NCBI GenBank assembly: GCA_934541015.1
Contig: CAKTDC010000011.1
Coordinates: 1-64,000 of the forward strand
From: an uncultured Luteimonas sp.
GTDB lineage: Bacteria > Pseudomonadota > Gammaproteobacteria > Xanthomonadales > Xanthomonadaceae
Direction of reading: 5' to 3'
Length of the DNA: 64,000 nucleotides
Below are positions 1 through 8,699 of this stretch, piece after piece. The translations under genes and the position numbers were made by a program. The notes beneath the pieces are model-generated. The model was not told where the DNA came from. It ran no database searches and saw only the letters and a list, made by a program, of their open reading frames with translations. Every line of letters starts with the position of its first letter. Positions within the stretch are counted from its first letter, which is position 1.

Positions 1-1191
<1,191 letters not shown>

Positions 1192-1665
1192 GGTGAGGCG
1201 GCGCGTGCGCTGCGGCGCACGGCTGCCGCAGGCGCATCCCGCCGGGCGGGGGCGCATCCCGCCGACGGGGTTGCGCCCCGTGTCTCCGACAGCAGATCCG
1301 GCTGGCCACCCGGCCGTACCAGGAACCCGCCGCAAGGCGGGTTCCGTGTTTCCGGGTCAGGCCAACGGACGCGCCCGCCCGGTCTCCGGTGCGTGGCGCG
1401 CGGGGCGGTCGTGCCGGGTTTCCCGACGCCGGCCAGGCCTTCTCCCCGGAGTGACTATCGGCGGCGCCCGCCCGGTTTCGCCCGCCCGGTGACCTGTGCT
1501 CCCTGCGGGTGGCGGAACTTTCCCCGGCGTGCATCAATATGGGAAAGACCCGTCGTTCCGCCCCCGCGGACCGTCGGGGTCCGGGGTCGCGGAGGGAGCG
1601 ATGCAGCCGGTATCTGCAAACCAGGGTGGCGGGACCGGCGGCCGGTGTCGCGAGGCGGCGTGCGG
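1192..1665. other. Intergenic region between tuf and the ECF sigma gene
   Basis: About 470 bases with no convincing gene. It contains the tuf terminator hairpin (1322-1350), two direct copies of GGCGCATCCCGCCG (near 1232 and 1251) and two copies of GCGCCCGCCCGGT (near 1371 and 1464). A GGAACTT stretch at 1514-1520 resembles a sigma-E-type -35 element, but no well-spaced -10 partner is seen. Open frames through this region have no recognisable product. Confidence 0.5.
1322..1350 (+). terminator. Rho-independent-like terminator after tuf
   Basis: A perfect 10-bp stem, GGAACCCGCC (1322-1331) with GGCGGGTTCC (1336-1345), closed by a GCAA tetraloop and followed by GTGTTTCC. The stem is strong but the T tract is interrupted. 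It would separate tuf from the sigma factor gene. Confidence 0.7.
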
Positions 1666-2241
1666 ATGAACGCGCGCGCGCAGTGGCTTGCCGATCGCAT
1701 CCTGCCCCACGAGCCGGCGCTGCGCCGCTGGCTGCAGGCGCGGCTGCCGCAGGGCCTGGAGCCTGACGACATCGTCCAGGAAACCTACTCGCTGCTGGCC
1801 GGGCTGGCGGACGTCTCGCATATCCTCAATCCGGGTGCGTACCTGTTCACCGCTGCGCAGTCGGTGGTGCTGCAGCAGATCCGCCGCGCCCGGATCGTCT
1901 CCTTCGAGACCGTCGCCGAGCTCGAGCGGCTCGACATGGAGCGCGACGAGTTCGATCCGGAGCGCCACGCGCTTGCGGGAGAGGAGCTGCGGCGCATCGC
2001 CTCGCTGATCCTGGCGCTGCCCGAGAAATGCCGGCACGCCTTCGTGCTGCGCAGGGTCTACGGGCTCTCCCAGCGCGAGATCGCGGCGAAGATGGGGGTG
2101 AGCGAGAACACGGTGGAAAAGCACATCTGCAAGGGGCTGCGGATGCTGATGGAGCAGATGAAGCACGACCCGCGCGCCGACACGACGGCGGCGCGGGCGC
2201 ATGGCGACAACCGTTCGGGGCGACATGAACGACGCAACTGA
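1666..2241 (+). CDS. ECF-family RNA polymerase sigma factor (FecI-like)
   Basis: Alternative sigma factor of 191 residues, the usual ECF size. Region 2 spans about residues 20-80 (QGLEPDDIVQETY), and region 4 covers about 120-175 with the helix-turn-helix LSQREIAAKMGVSENTVEKH. The ATG at 1666 is chosen because homology begins there; the open frame extends upstream to 1393 without recognisable sequence. It is followed directly by an overlapping FecR gene and a TonB receptor with an STN domain, the classic order of FecI/FecR/FecA cell-surface signalling. By analogy it is held inactive by FecR until the receptor binds ligand, then transcribes the downstream genes; this role is inferred. Confidence 0.88.
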   Translation: MNARAQWLADRILPHEPALRRWLQARLPQGLEPDDIVQETYSLLAGLADVSHILNPGAYLFTAAQSVVLQQIRRARIVSFETVAELERLDMERDEFDPERHALAGEELRRIASLILALPEKCRHAFVLRRVYGLSQREIAAKMGVSENTVEKHICKGLRMLMEQMKHDPRADTTAARAHGDNRSGRHERRN

Positions 2242-3196
2242 CATCGACGACCGGGCCGCGGCCTGGGTTGCGCGCGAGGACAGGCAGGCGCTGGATGCGC
2301 AAGCGCAGCGGGAGCTCGATGCCTGGCTGCAGGCCGATCCGCGCCACCGCGGCGCTTACGCCCGCGCGCAGGCGGTACTGCTCAGGACAGTCCGCGCAGG
2401 CGCGCTCGGCACCGCGTTCTTCGAGCCCGACGCTCCCGTCGCGCCGCGGCACCGCTCCCCGGTCCGTCGGCTCTGGGTGGGCCTGGCCACGGCCGCGCTG
2501 CTGGCGGTGGTCGCGCTGGGCCTGCATCCGCGCGCGACGCAGCCGCAGGCGACCGAATACGTCACCGGGCTGGGCGAGGTGCTGCGCGTGCCGATGCCCG
2601 ACGGGTCGACGATCACGCTCAATTCCGGGACGACCGTGCAGGTCAGCTACCGCGACGACCAGCGGCTGGTGCTCCTGCTCGAGGGCGAGACGCTGGTCGA
2701 CGTGACCAGGGATCCGTCCCGACCCTTCGTCGTGCGCTCCGGCGCCACCGACATCGTGGCGGTGGGCACCAGCTACAGCGTGCGCAAGGGCAGCGGCGAC
2801 GCCTTCGAGGTGCTGGTGAACGAGGGCGTCGTCGACATCCGCCAGCCGCAGCCGTGGATCGAACCGCTGCGGGTGCACGCCAACTTCGTGGCGGTATCGG
2901 CGCGCGGACACGAGGTCCGGATCGAGCCGCTGCAGGCGGAGGTGCTGCGGCGGCGCCTGTCCTGGCGCGAAGGTCTGATCTCGTTCGAAGGCGACACGCT
3001 GGCCGACGCGGCCATGGAGTTTTCCCGCTACAGCGGGGTGCGGATCCTGATCGACGATCCGGGCATCGCCCAGCGGCGGGTGGTCGGAGTCTATTCCTCG
3101 GCGGATCCGGAAGGCTTCGCCAAGGCGGTCGCGGACAGCTTCGGGCTGGAGGTCGAAAAGGTTCCGGAGGGCGTTTACCTGCGTCCGTCGCAGTAA
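2225..3196 (+). CDS. FecR-family anti-sigma/sigma regulator
   Basis: Inner-membrane signal transducer of 323 residues pairing with the upstream ECF sigma factor. The cytoplasmic N-terminal part (about residues 1-80, with DIDDRAAAWVARED and LDAWLQADPRHRGAYARAQ) is the FecR_N/DUF4880 type. A single membrane helix follows near residues 83-102 (LWVGLATAALLAVVALGLHP). The periplasmic FecR domain comes next, and a C-terminal DUF4974-like region (about 255-323) would meet the receptor's STN domain. The gene overlaps the sigma gene by 17 bases. The ATG at 2225 (MNDATDID) is preferred over an in-frame start at 2201. Confidence 0.87.
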   Translation: MNDATDIDDRAAAWVAREDRQALDAQAQRELDAWLQADPRHRGAYARAQAVLLRTVRAGALGTAFFEPDAPVAPRHRSPVRRLWVGLATAALLAVVALGLHPRATQPQATEYVTGLGEVLRVPMPDGSTITLNSGTTVQVSYRDDQRLVLLLEGETLVDVTRDPSRPFVVRSGATDIVAVGTSYSVRKGSGDAFEVLVNEGVVDIRQPQPWIEPLRVHANFVAVSARGHEVRIEPLQAEVLRRRLSWREGLISFEGDTLADAAMEFSRYSGVRILIDDPGIAQRRVVGVYSSADPEGFAKAVADSFGLEVEKVPEGVYLRPSQ

Positions 3197-3288
3197 GCGG
3201 AACGCACCGCCGCTCCAGCCGGGCCGGTGCGCGTACAAAAACAGAACGAAGTAGCGGCTTGGCAATCTTTTGATCGGGGGTGGAGCAG

Positions 3289-6200
3289 ATGAAGCGCAAG
3301 ATCAGGTTCAGTTCCTTGTCCGCGGCGGTTGGCGCGGTGTTGCTCGCGTGCGGCACGCTGTCCGCGGCACCGGTGGTCGCCCAGGATGTCGTGTTCGATC
3401 TGGACGCCGCCGAGCTGCGTTCGGCGCTGCCGGAGTTCGGCCGGCAGGCCGGCCTGCAGATCGTCGCGCCGGGCGACGCGATCGCGAGCGTGCGCACCCG
3501 TCCGATCAAGGGCGAGATGAATCCGCGCGAAGCCCTGGCCCTGCTGCTCGAGGGCACCGGGATCTCGATCGCCTCCGATGACGGCTACACCATCGCGCTG
3601 AAGGCGCCGTCCGACGCGGTCGCATCGATCGCGGGCGGCTCGCGCGGCAGGCCGGGTCCGGTGGTCGCCGCGGGCGCTGCCGGCGCGGCGGGTGCCGCCG
3701 CATTGGCGGCCCAGCAGGCCGATGCGCCCCAGGAAGAGCCGGTTGCGGCGCCCCCGGCGGACGGCCGCGCGGTATCGACGCTGTCCACGGTGGAAGTCGT
3801 CGGTTCGCAGATCAAGCGCGCCGCGGCGTCCGAGACGCTGCTGCCGATCGTCGGGCTCCAGGCCGAACAGATCGAGGCGCTGGGCGTTGTCAGCGGCGAC
3901 GAACTGTTCCGCTCCATCCCGCAGATGGGCGATGTGACCTTCCGCAACGGCTTCGGCACCAACAGCAGCAACTTCGCCCGCGGCGACATCGCCTCGATCA
4001 ACCTGCGCGGCCTGGGCGTGGGCAACACCCTGCTGCTGATCAACGGCCGGCGCACGGTGGTCCATCCGACCAGCCAGGCCGACGAGCAGCTGGTGCCGGT
4101 CCTGACCTACAACGCCAACACCGTGCCGGTCGCCAACCTGCGCCGCGTGGACGTCCTGCTCAATGGCGCCTCGGCGATCTACGGCACCGACGCCGTGGCC
4201 GGCGTGGTCAACAACGTGCTGCGCGACGACGTCGACGGTGGCTCGGTGAGCCTGCAGTACGGCGTGGGCGAGGGCACCGGCCTGCGCGACCGCAGCCTCA
4301 ACGGACTGTGGGGCACCAACTTCGCCGACATGCGCGGCAACTTCACCCTGGCCTACAACTACCACGACAGCACCGGGCTGAATTCACAGGACCAGTCCTG
4401 GACCTCCACCGCGCTGCGCTGGTTCGATTTCGAGGACACCGAGTTCGCGCAATCGGGCAGCCTGGACCTGCGCTCGGCCACCGGCCGCTGGGGCAACTTC
4501 GCAGCGCGCCATCCCGCGGTCATCCGTGCCAACGGCACCGCGCTGACCACCGCCGCGGGATTCTTCCACGTGCAGCCGACCACCAGCGCCGGCTGCGGCG
4601 CGGTGATCGCCGATGGCGTGTGCGTGCAGTCCGGGGCGATGGCGACCACGGGCGCGGACCGCGACCTGCGCTACGACGCCAACCTGACGGTTCCGTCCTC
4701 GTTCCAGCCGGAGCTGGAGCGGATCAACCTGTTCGCCACCAGCAAGTACGAATTCGACAGCGGCATCGGCTTCTTCAGCGAACTGGGCTACTACCGTTCG
4801 CAGGCGCGCTCGCTGCAGCAGCCGGTCAACTCGATCGCCTCGCTGCCGGCCACGGTCGCCGCCAGCGGCTACTGGAACCCCTTCGGCGCGATGTACCTGC
4901 CCGATGGCTCGCTCAATCCCAACCGCATCCCCGGATTGGACATCCCCGAGGAAGGCGTGGACATCACCATCCGCAACTACCGCTTCGACGAGCCGACGAT
5001 GGTGGAGGTGGACAACGTGCAGACGCGCGTGCTGGCGGGCCTGCGCGGCTTCCACGGCGGTTTCGACTGGGAGACCGCGCTGCTGTACTCGCGCGCGACC
5101 ATCGAGGACCGCCAGAACTCGGTCAGCGCCACGCTGTTCGAGCAGTCGATGGCCAAATCCACCCCCGACGCCTACAACCCCTTTGGTGCCGGCAACAGCC
5201 AGGCGGTGATCGATTCGGTGATGTACGACTCGATCCGCAAGGGGCGCAACACCCTGCTGCTGTGGGACTTCAAGGCTTCGCGCCCGGACCTGTTCGACCT
5301 GCCCGCGGGCGGGCTCGGCGTGGCAGTGGGCGTGGAGGCGCGGCGCGAGGAGCAGCGCGACGATCGCGACCCGCGTGTGGACGGCAGCGTCACCTGGCGA
5401 AGCCTGTCGGGGATCGAATATCCCACCGACCAGTACGGCGTCAGTCCGACCGCCGACACCGAGGGTTCGCGCAACGTCGGCGGCCTGTTCGTCGAGCTCT
5501 ACATTCCGCTGGTGTCGAGCGAATGGGACATCCCGATGGTGCGCAGCCTGGACATGCAGATCGCCGGGCGCACCGAGCACTACAGCGACTTCGGCAGCGT
5601 GACCAAGCCCAAGGTCGCGCTGGGCTGGGAGATCTTCGACGGCCTGAGCGCGCGCGCGTCCTGGTCGCAGGGCTTCCGCGCCCCCAACCTGGAGCAGGTC
5701 AACGCCACCGTCATCACCCGCGCCAACAGCCGCCGCGACCACATCCAGTGCGAGGCCGACCTGCGCACCGGCGCCATCGCGACGTACAACAACTGTTCGC
5801 ACAGCTACAGCACGTCCGCGCGCCGCTCCGGCAACCCCGACCTGCAGCCGGAGACCTCGGACAACCTCAGCGCCGGCATCGTCTTCGAGCCGAAGTTCCT
5901 GCCCGAGGCCGCCGGCCGCCTGCGGCTGTCGCTGGATTACTACAAGTACCAGCAGGAAGGCATCATCGGCCTGTTCGGCGAGGGCAACGCGCTGATCCTG
6001 GACTACGTGATGCGGATGCAGGGCAGCACCAACCCCAACGTGATCCGCGCCGATGCCAACCCGGACGACATCGCCCGCTTCGAGGGCACCGGGCTGGCGC
6101 CGGCCGGGCAGGTGCTCTACGTGCTCGACCGCTACGTCAACCTGCTGCCGCAGACGGTGCGCGGCGTCGATTTCGGGGTCAACTGGCAGTCGGAGGAAAC

Positions 6201-6696
6201 CGCCGCAGGCCGCTTCAACGTGGCGCTCAACGGAACCAAGCTGATCGAGTACTACCGCGAGGTTTCCCCGGCCATCCAGGAGCTGATCGACGCCCGCGAG
6301 GCAGGCGTGATCAACCCCGCCACCGCCATCACCGGCGGCGGCGACCTGCTGATGATCAACGGCAAGCCGCGCTGGAAGTGGACCGGCACGCTGACCTGGA
6401 CCCTGGGCAACTTCCAGGCCGGCACCAGCGCCCGCTACACCGGCAATTTCTACGACACCTCGCTGCAGTACAACGACGGGCGCTACTGGGAGCCGGGCTC
6501 GAGCACCTACTGGAGCGGGTTCGCCAAGTACAGCTTCGACGGCGAGGGCTGGTTCTCGCAGACCTCGGTCAAGCTGGGCGTGAACAACATCGACGACCGC
6601 CGGCCGCCGATCTCCGCCGACGTCAGCGGCTACCTGTCGACCCTGTACTCGCCCACGCCACGCTACTGGTACATCAACATCACCAAGGAGTTCTGA
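3289..6696 (+). CDS. TonB-dependent outer-membrane receptor with STN signalling domain
   Basis: Ligand-gated outer-membrane transporter of about 1135 residues. The order is: signal peptide (about 1-32, ending APVVAQ); STN signalling domain (33-105, as in FecA-type transducers); an Ala/Gly/Pro-rich linker (106-163); a TonB-box-like stretch (164-172); plug with INLRGLGVGNTLLLINGRR and YGTDAVAGVVNN; and a 22-strand-type barrel ending in aromatic NITKEF. The ATG at 3289 has a GGGGGTGG-type ribosome binding site; a GTG lies three codons upstream. The sigma/FecR pair directly upstream implies ligand-induced transcription. The ligand is unknown; the downstream peptidase genes suggest a peptide or amide rather than a simple siderophore. 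Confidence 0.9.
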   Translation: MKRKIRFSSLSAAVGAVLLACGTLSAAPVVAQDVVFDLDAAELRSALPEFGRQAGLQIVAPGDAIASVRTRPIKGEMNPREALALLLEGTGISIASDDGYTIALKAPSDAVASIAGGSRGRPGPVVAAGAAGAAGAAALAAQQADAPQEEPVAAPPADGRAVSTLSTVEVVGSQIKRAAASETLLPIVGLQAEQIEALGVVSGDELFRSIPQMGDVTFRNGFGTNSSNFARGDIASINLRGLGVGNTLLLINGRRTVVHPTSQADEQLVPVLTYNANTVPVANLRRVDVLLNGASAIYGTDAVAGVVNNVLRDDVDGGSVSLQYGVGEGTGLRDRSLNGLWGTNFADMRGNFTLAYNYHDSTGLNSQDQSWTSTALRWFDFEDTEFAQSGSLDLRSATGRWGNFAARHPAVIRANGTALTTAAGFFHVQPTTSAGCGAVIADGVCVQSGAMATTGADRDLRYDANLTVPSSFQPELERINLFATSKYEFDSGIGFFSELGYYRSQARSLQQPVNSIASLPATVAASGYWNPFGAMYLPDGSLNPNRIPGLDIPEEGVDITIRNYRFDEPTMVEVDNVQTRVLAGLRGFHGGFDWETALLYSRATIEDRQNSVSATLFEQSMAKSTPDAYNPFGAGNSQAVIDSVMYDSIRKGRNTLLLWDFKASRPDLFDLPAGGLGVAVGVEARREEQRDDRDPRVDGSVTWRSLSGIEYPTDQYGVSPTADTEGSRNVGGLFVELYIPLVSSEWDIPMVRSLDMQIAGRTEHYSDFGSVTKPKVALGWEIFDGLSARASWSQGFRAPNLEQVNATVITRANSRRDHIQCEADLRTGAIATYNNCSHSYSTSARRSGNPDLQPETSDNLSAGIVFEPKFLPEAAGRLRLSLDYYKYQQEGIIGLFGEGNALILDYVMRMQGSTNPNVIRADANPDDIARFEGTGLAPAGQVLYVLDRYVNLLPQTVRGVDFGVNWQSEETAAGRFNVALNGTKLIEYYREVSPAIQELIDAREAGVINPATAITGGGDLLMINGKPRWKWTGTLTWTLGNFQAGTSARYTGNFYDTSLQYNDGRYWEPGSSTYWSGFAKYSFDGEGWFSQTSVKLGVNNIDDRRPPISADVSGYLSTLYSPTPRYWYINITKEF

Positions 6697-6707
6697 GCAT
6701 CGTGGCA

Positions 6708-8582
6708 ATGAACGGCAGGACAGGGAAGGCGTTCGGGCGCGCAGGGGTTGTCGCGGCTAGGGAGCGGCGATACGGGAGTCTCCGGCACGTCGCGCTCCTG
6801 CTCCTGCTGTGCTGGATCGTGTCCGGCGGCGCGGTCGCGCAGGATCTGCTGATCCGCGGCGCGACCGTGTTCGACGCGGTGCAGCCGCGGCCCTACGCCG
6901 CGGACGTGCTGGTCCGGGACGGACGCATCGCGCAGATCGGAAGGAACCTCGACGCCGCAGACGGGACGACCGTGGTGGAAGCCAGGGGCCTGGCGCTGCT
7001 GCCGGGCCTGTTCGACGTGCACACCCACTGGACGCCGGCGATGAATCCCTCGTCGAGCGCGCTGGTGTCCAACGCCTATCTCGCCGCGGGCGTCACCTCG
7101 CTGAGCGACTTCCACCAGGCGCCGGAGTCCTGGAAGCCGCGCCGCGCCTGGCTGCAGACCCTGGTGGCGCCGCGGGTGAAGTTCGCCGCGCGCATGAGCA
7201 CGCCGCTGGGCCACGGCGCGGACTGGGCCGACCAGGCCACCACCCGCTGGGTGAATTCGCCCGATGCCGCCCGCCGGGCCGTGCGCGAGCTGCTGCCCTA
7301 CCGGCCCGACCTGATCAAGGTCTTCGCCGACGGCTGGCGCTACGGCCGTGTCGCCGACAACACCAGCATCGATCCCTGGACGCTGGCCGCGCTGGTCGAG
7401 GAAGCGCACGCCAACGATCTCAAGGTCGTGACCCACACGGTCACCGTGCAGCGGGCGAAGGACGCCGCGCGGGCGAAGGTCGACGCCATCATCCACAGCG
7501 TGCTCGACCAGCGCGTGGACCGCGAACTGATCGACCTGATGAAGGCCGAAGGCACCATCTATGCGCCCACGCTTGCGGTCTACGAGCCGATCCGGGTAGG
7601 CGAGGACCGCAAGGCGGACGCCGACGATCCGGCGCTGCAGTCGCGCGAGCGCAACTTCGCCAACGCCCTGCACAACGCCCGCGCCCTGTATCGCGGCGGG
7701 GTCACGATCGCGCTCGGAACCGACGCCGGCATGCCGGGCACGCCGCACGGCCGCGCGACCCTGCACGAGCTCGAGCTGCTGGTGCGCGCGGGGCTGAGTC
7801 CGGTCGACGCGCTGCGCGCCGGCACCATCAACAGCGCCCGCGTCCTCGGGGTCGCGGACCAGGCCGGCTCGATCGAGGTCGGAAAGCGCGCCGACCTGGT
7901 GCTGGTCGAAGGCCAGCCCTGGCGCGACGTGCGCGACATGCAGCGCGTGCGCCAGGTGTTCCTGGACGGCCGCCCCGTGCACGGTGCAGTGGCGCTGCCG
8001 GCGGAAGTCGCGACCGCGCAGGGCCCCAACGCGGAGGCATGGCCGGCGCCGCAGCCGCTGGCGGGTGCGCTGGTCGACGACTTCGAGCGCGGCGACGGCC
8101 GCACCGCCCTGGACACCCTGCGCACCGGCGAAGCCGACGGCGGCAACGACCGCACCTGGCAGATCGACCAGGTCGTGCCGCGCGGGCGCGGCCACGCGCT
8201 GCTGGTCACCGCGCGGCTGTCGAACAAGCCGACGCCCTACGCGAACACGGTGTTCCCGCTCAGCCGCGGATCGGTGCTGCCGGTGGACATGGGGCGCCAT
8301 CGCGGCGTCGAATTCGAGGTGCGCGGCAACGTGGCCGCCATGGCCCTGCAGCTGCGTGGCCTGGAGCGCAGGCAGTGGCAGGCGGCGGTGACCGGAGTCG
8401 GGCCGGGCTGGCGCAAGGTGCGGGTGGCGTTCGCCCACGCAACCGCGTCCGACTGGCGCGGCCAGCCGGTTGCCGACGCTCCGCGCTGGAGCGGCGATCC
8501 CCTGCTGCAGCTGGTGATCCAGGCCCGCGGCGAACCCGGCGGCGAACTCTGGTACGAGCTCGACAACATCCGTCTGTACTGA
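6708..8582 (+). CDS. Exported amidohydrolase-family metal-dependent hydrolase with C-terminal beta-domain
   Basis: 624-residue enzyme of the amidohydrolase superfamily (imidazolonepropionase / Xaa-Pro amidohydrolase-like branch). A long N-terminal hydrophobic segment (about 27-45, ending GGAVAQ) indicates export. All expected binuclear-metal residues are present: H105 and H107 (DVHTHW), K204 (LIKVFADG, the usual carboxylated lysine), H243, H263 and D339 (GTDAG). The hydrolase fold ends near residue 435. About 190 further residues (DDFERGDGRTALDTL to YELDNIRLY) resemble a CIA30/galactose-binding-like sandwich. The start is 11 bases after the receptor stop, so the two are probably cotranscribed. 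Substrate unknown; cleavage of amide or peptide bonds is a family inference. Confidence 0.82.
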   Translation: MNGRTGKAFGRAGVVAARERRYGSLRHVALLLLLCWIVSGGAVAQDLLIRGATVFDAVQPRPYAADVLVRDGRIAQIGRNLDAADGTTVVEARGLALLPGLFDVHTHWTPAMNPSSSALVSNAYLAAGVTSLSDFHQAPESWKPRRAWLQTLVAPRVKFAARMSTPLGHGADWADQATTRWVNSPDAARRAVRELLPYRPDLIKVFADGWRYGRVADNTSIDPWTLAALVEEAHANDLKVVTHTVTVQRAKDAARAKVDAIIHSVLDQRVDRELIDLMKAEGTIYAPTLAVYEPIRVGEDRKADADDPALQSRERNFANALHNARALYRGGVTIALGTDAGMPGTPHGRATLHELELLVRAGLSPVDALRAGTINSARVLGVADQAGSIEVGKRADLVLVEGQPWRDVRDMQRVRQVFLDGRPVHGAVALPAEVATAQGPNAEAWPAPQPLAGALVDDFERGDGRTALDTLRTGEADGGNDRTWQIDQVVPRGRGHALLVTARLSNKPTPYANTVFPLSRGSVLPVDMGRHRGVEFEVRGNVAAMALQLRGLERRQWQAAVTGVGPGWRKVRVAFAHATASDWRGQPVADAPRWSGDPLLQLVIQARGEPGGELWYELDNIRLY

Positions 8583-8699
8583 TTCCCGGCCGGGGGCGGG
8601 GGACGGATATCATCGATCACGGCGCCTCCGCGCGCCGCGGTCGCGAACGTGAAGCAGCCCCGTCCGGCGGGCAGCAGGCAAGCCGCCGGAGGAGGGCGG

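Noticed and set aside
1514..1540. Sigma-E-like promoter (GGAACTT) before the ECF sigma gene
   Set aside because: The only TCAA-like -10 candidate is 13 bases away, too close for the usual 15-17 base spacing.
1393..1665. N-terminal extension of the ECF sigma factor
   Set aside because: Sequence upstream of residue MNARAQWLAD is Arg/Pro-rich without sigma-factor similarity; the shorter 191-residue form is the normal size.
4384..6708. Long minus-strand open frame of 774 codons opposite the TonB receptor
   Set aside because: It mirrors the receptor gene, has low-complexity Val/Gln/Ala/Arg composition and no family motif; such antisense frames are common in GC-rich DNA.
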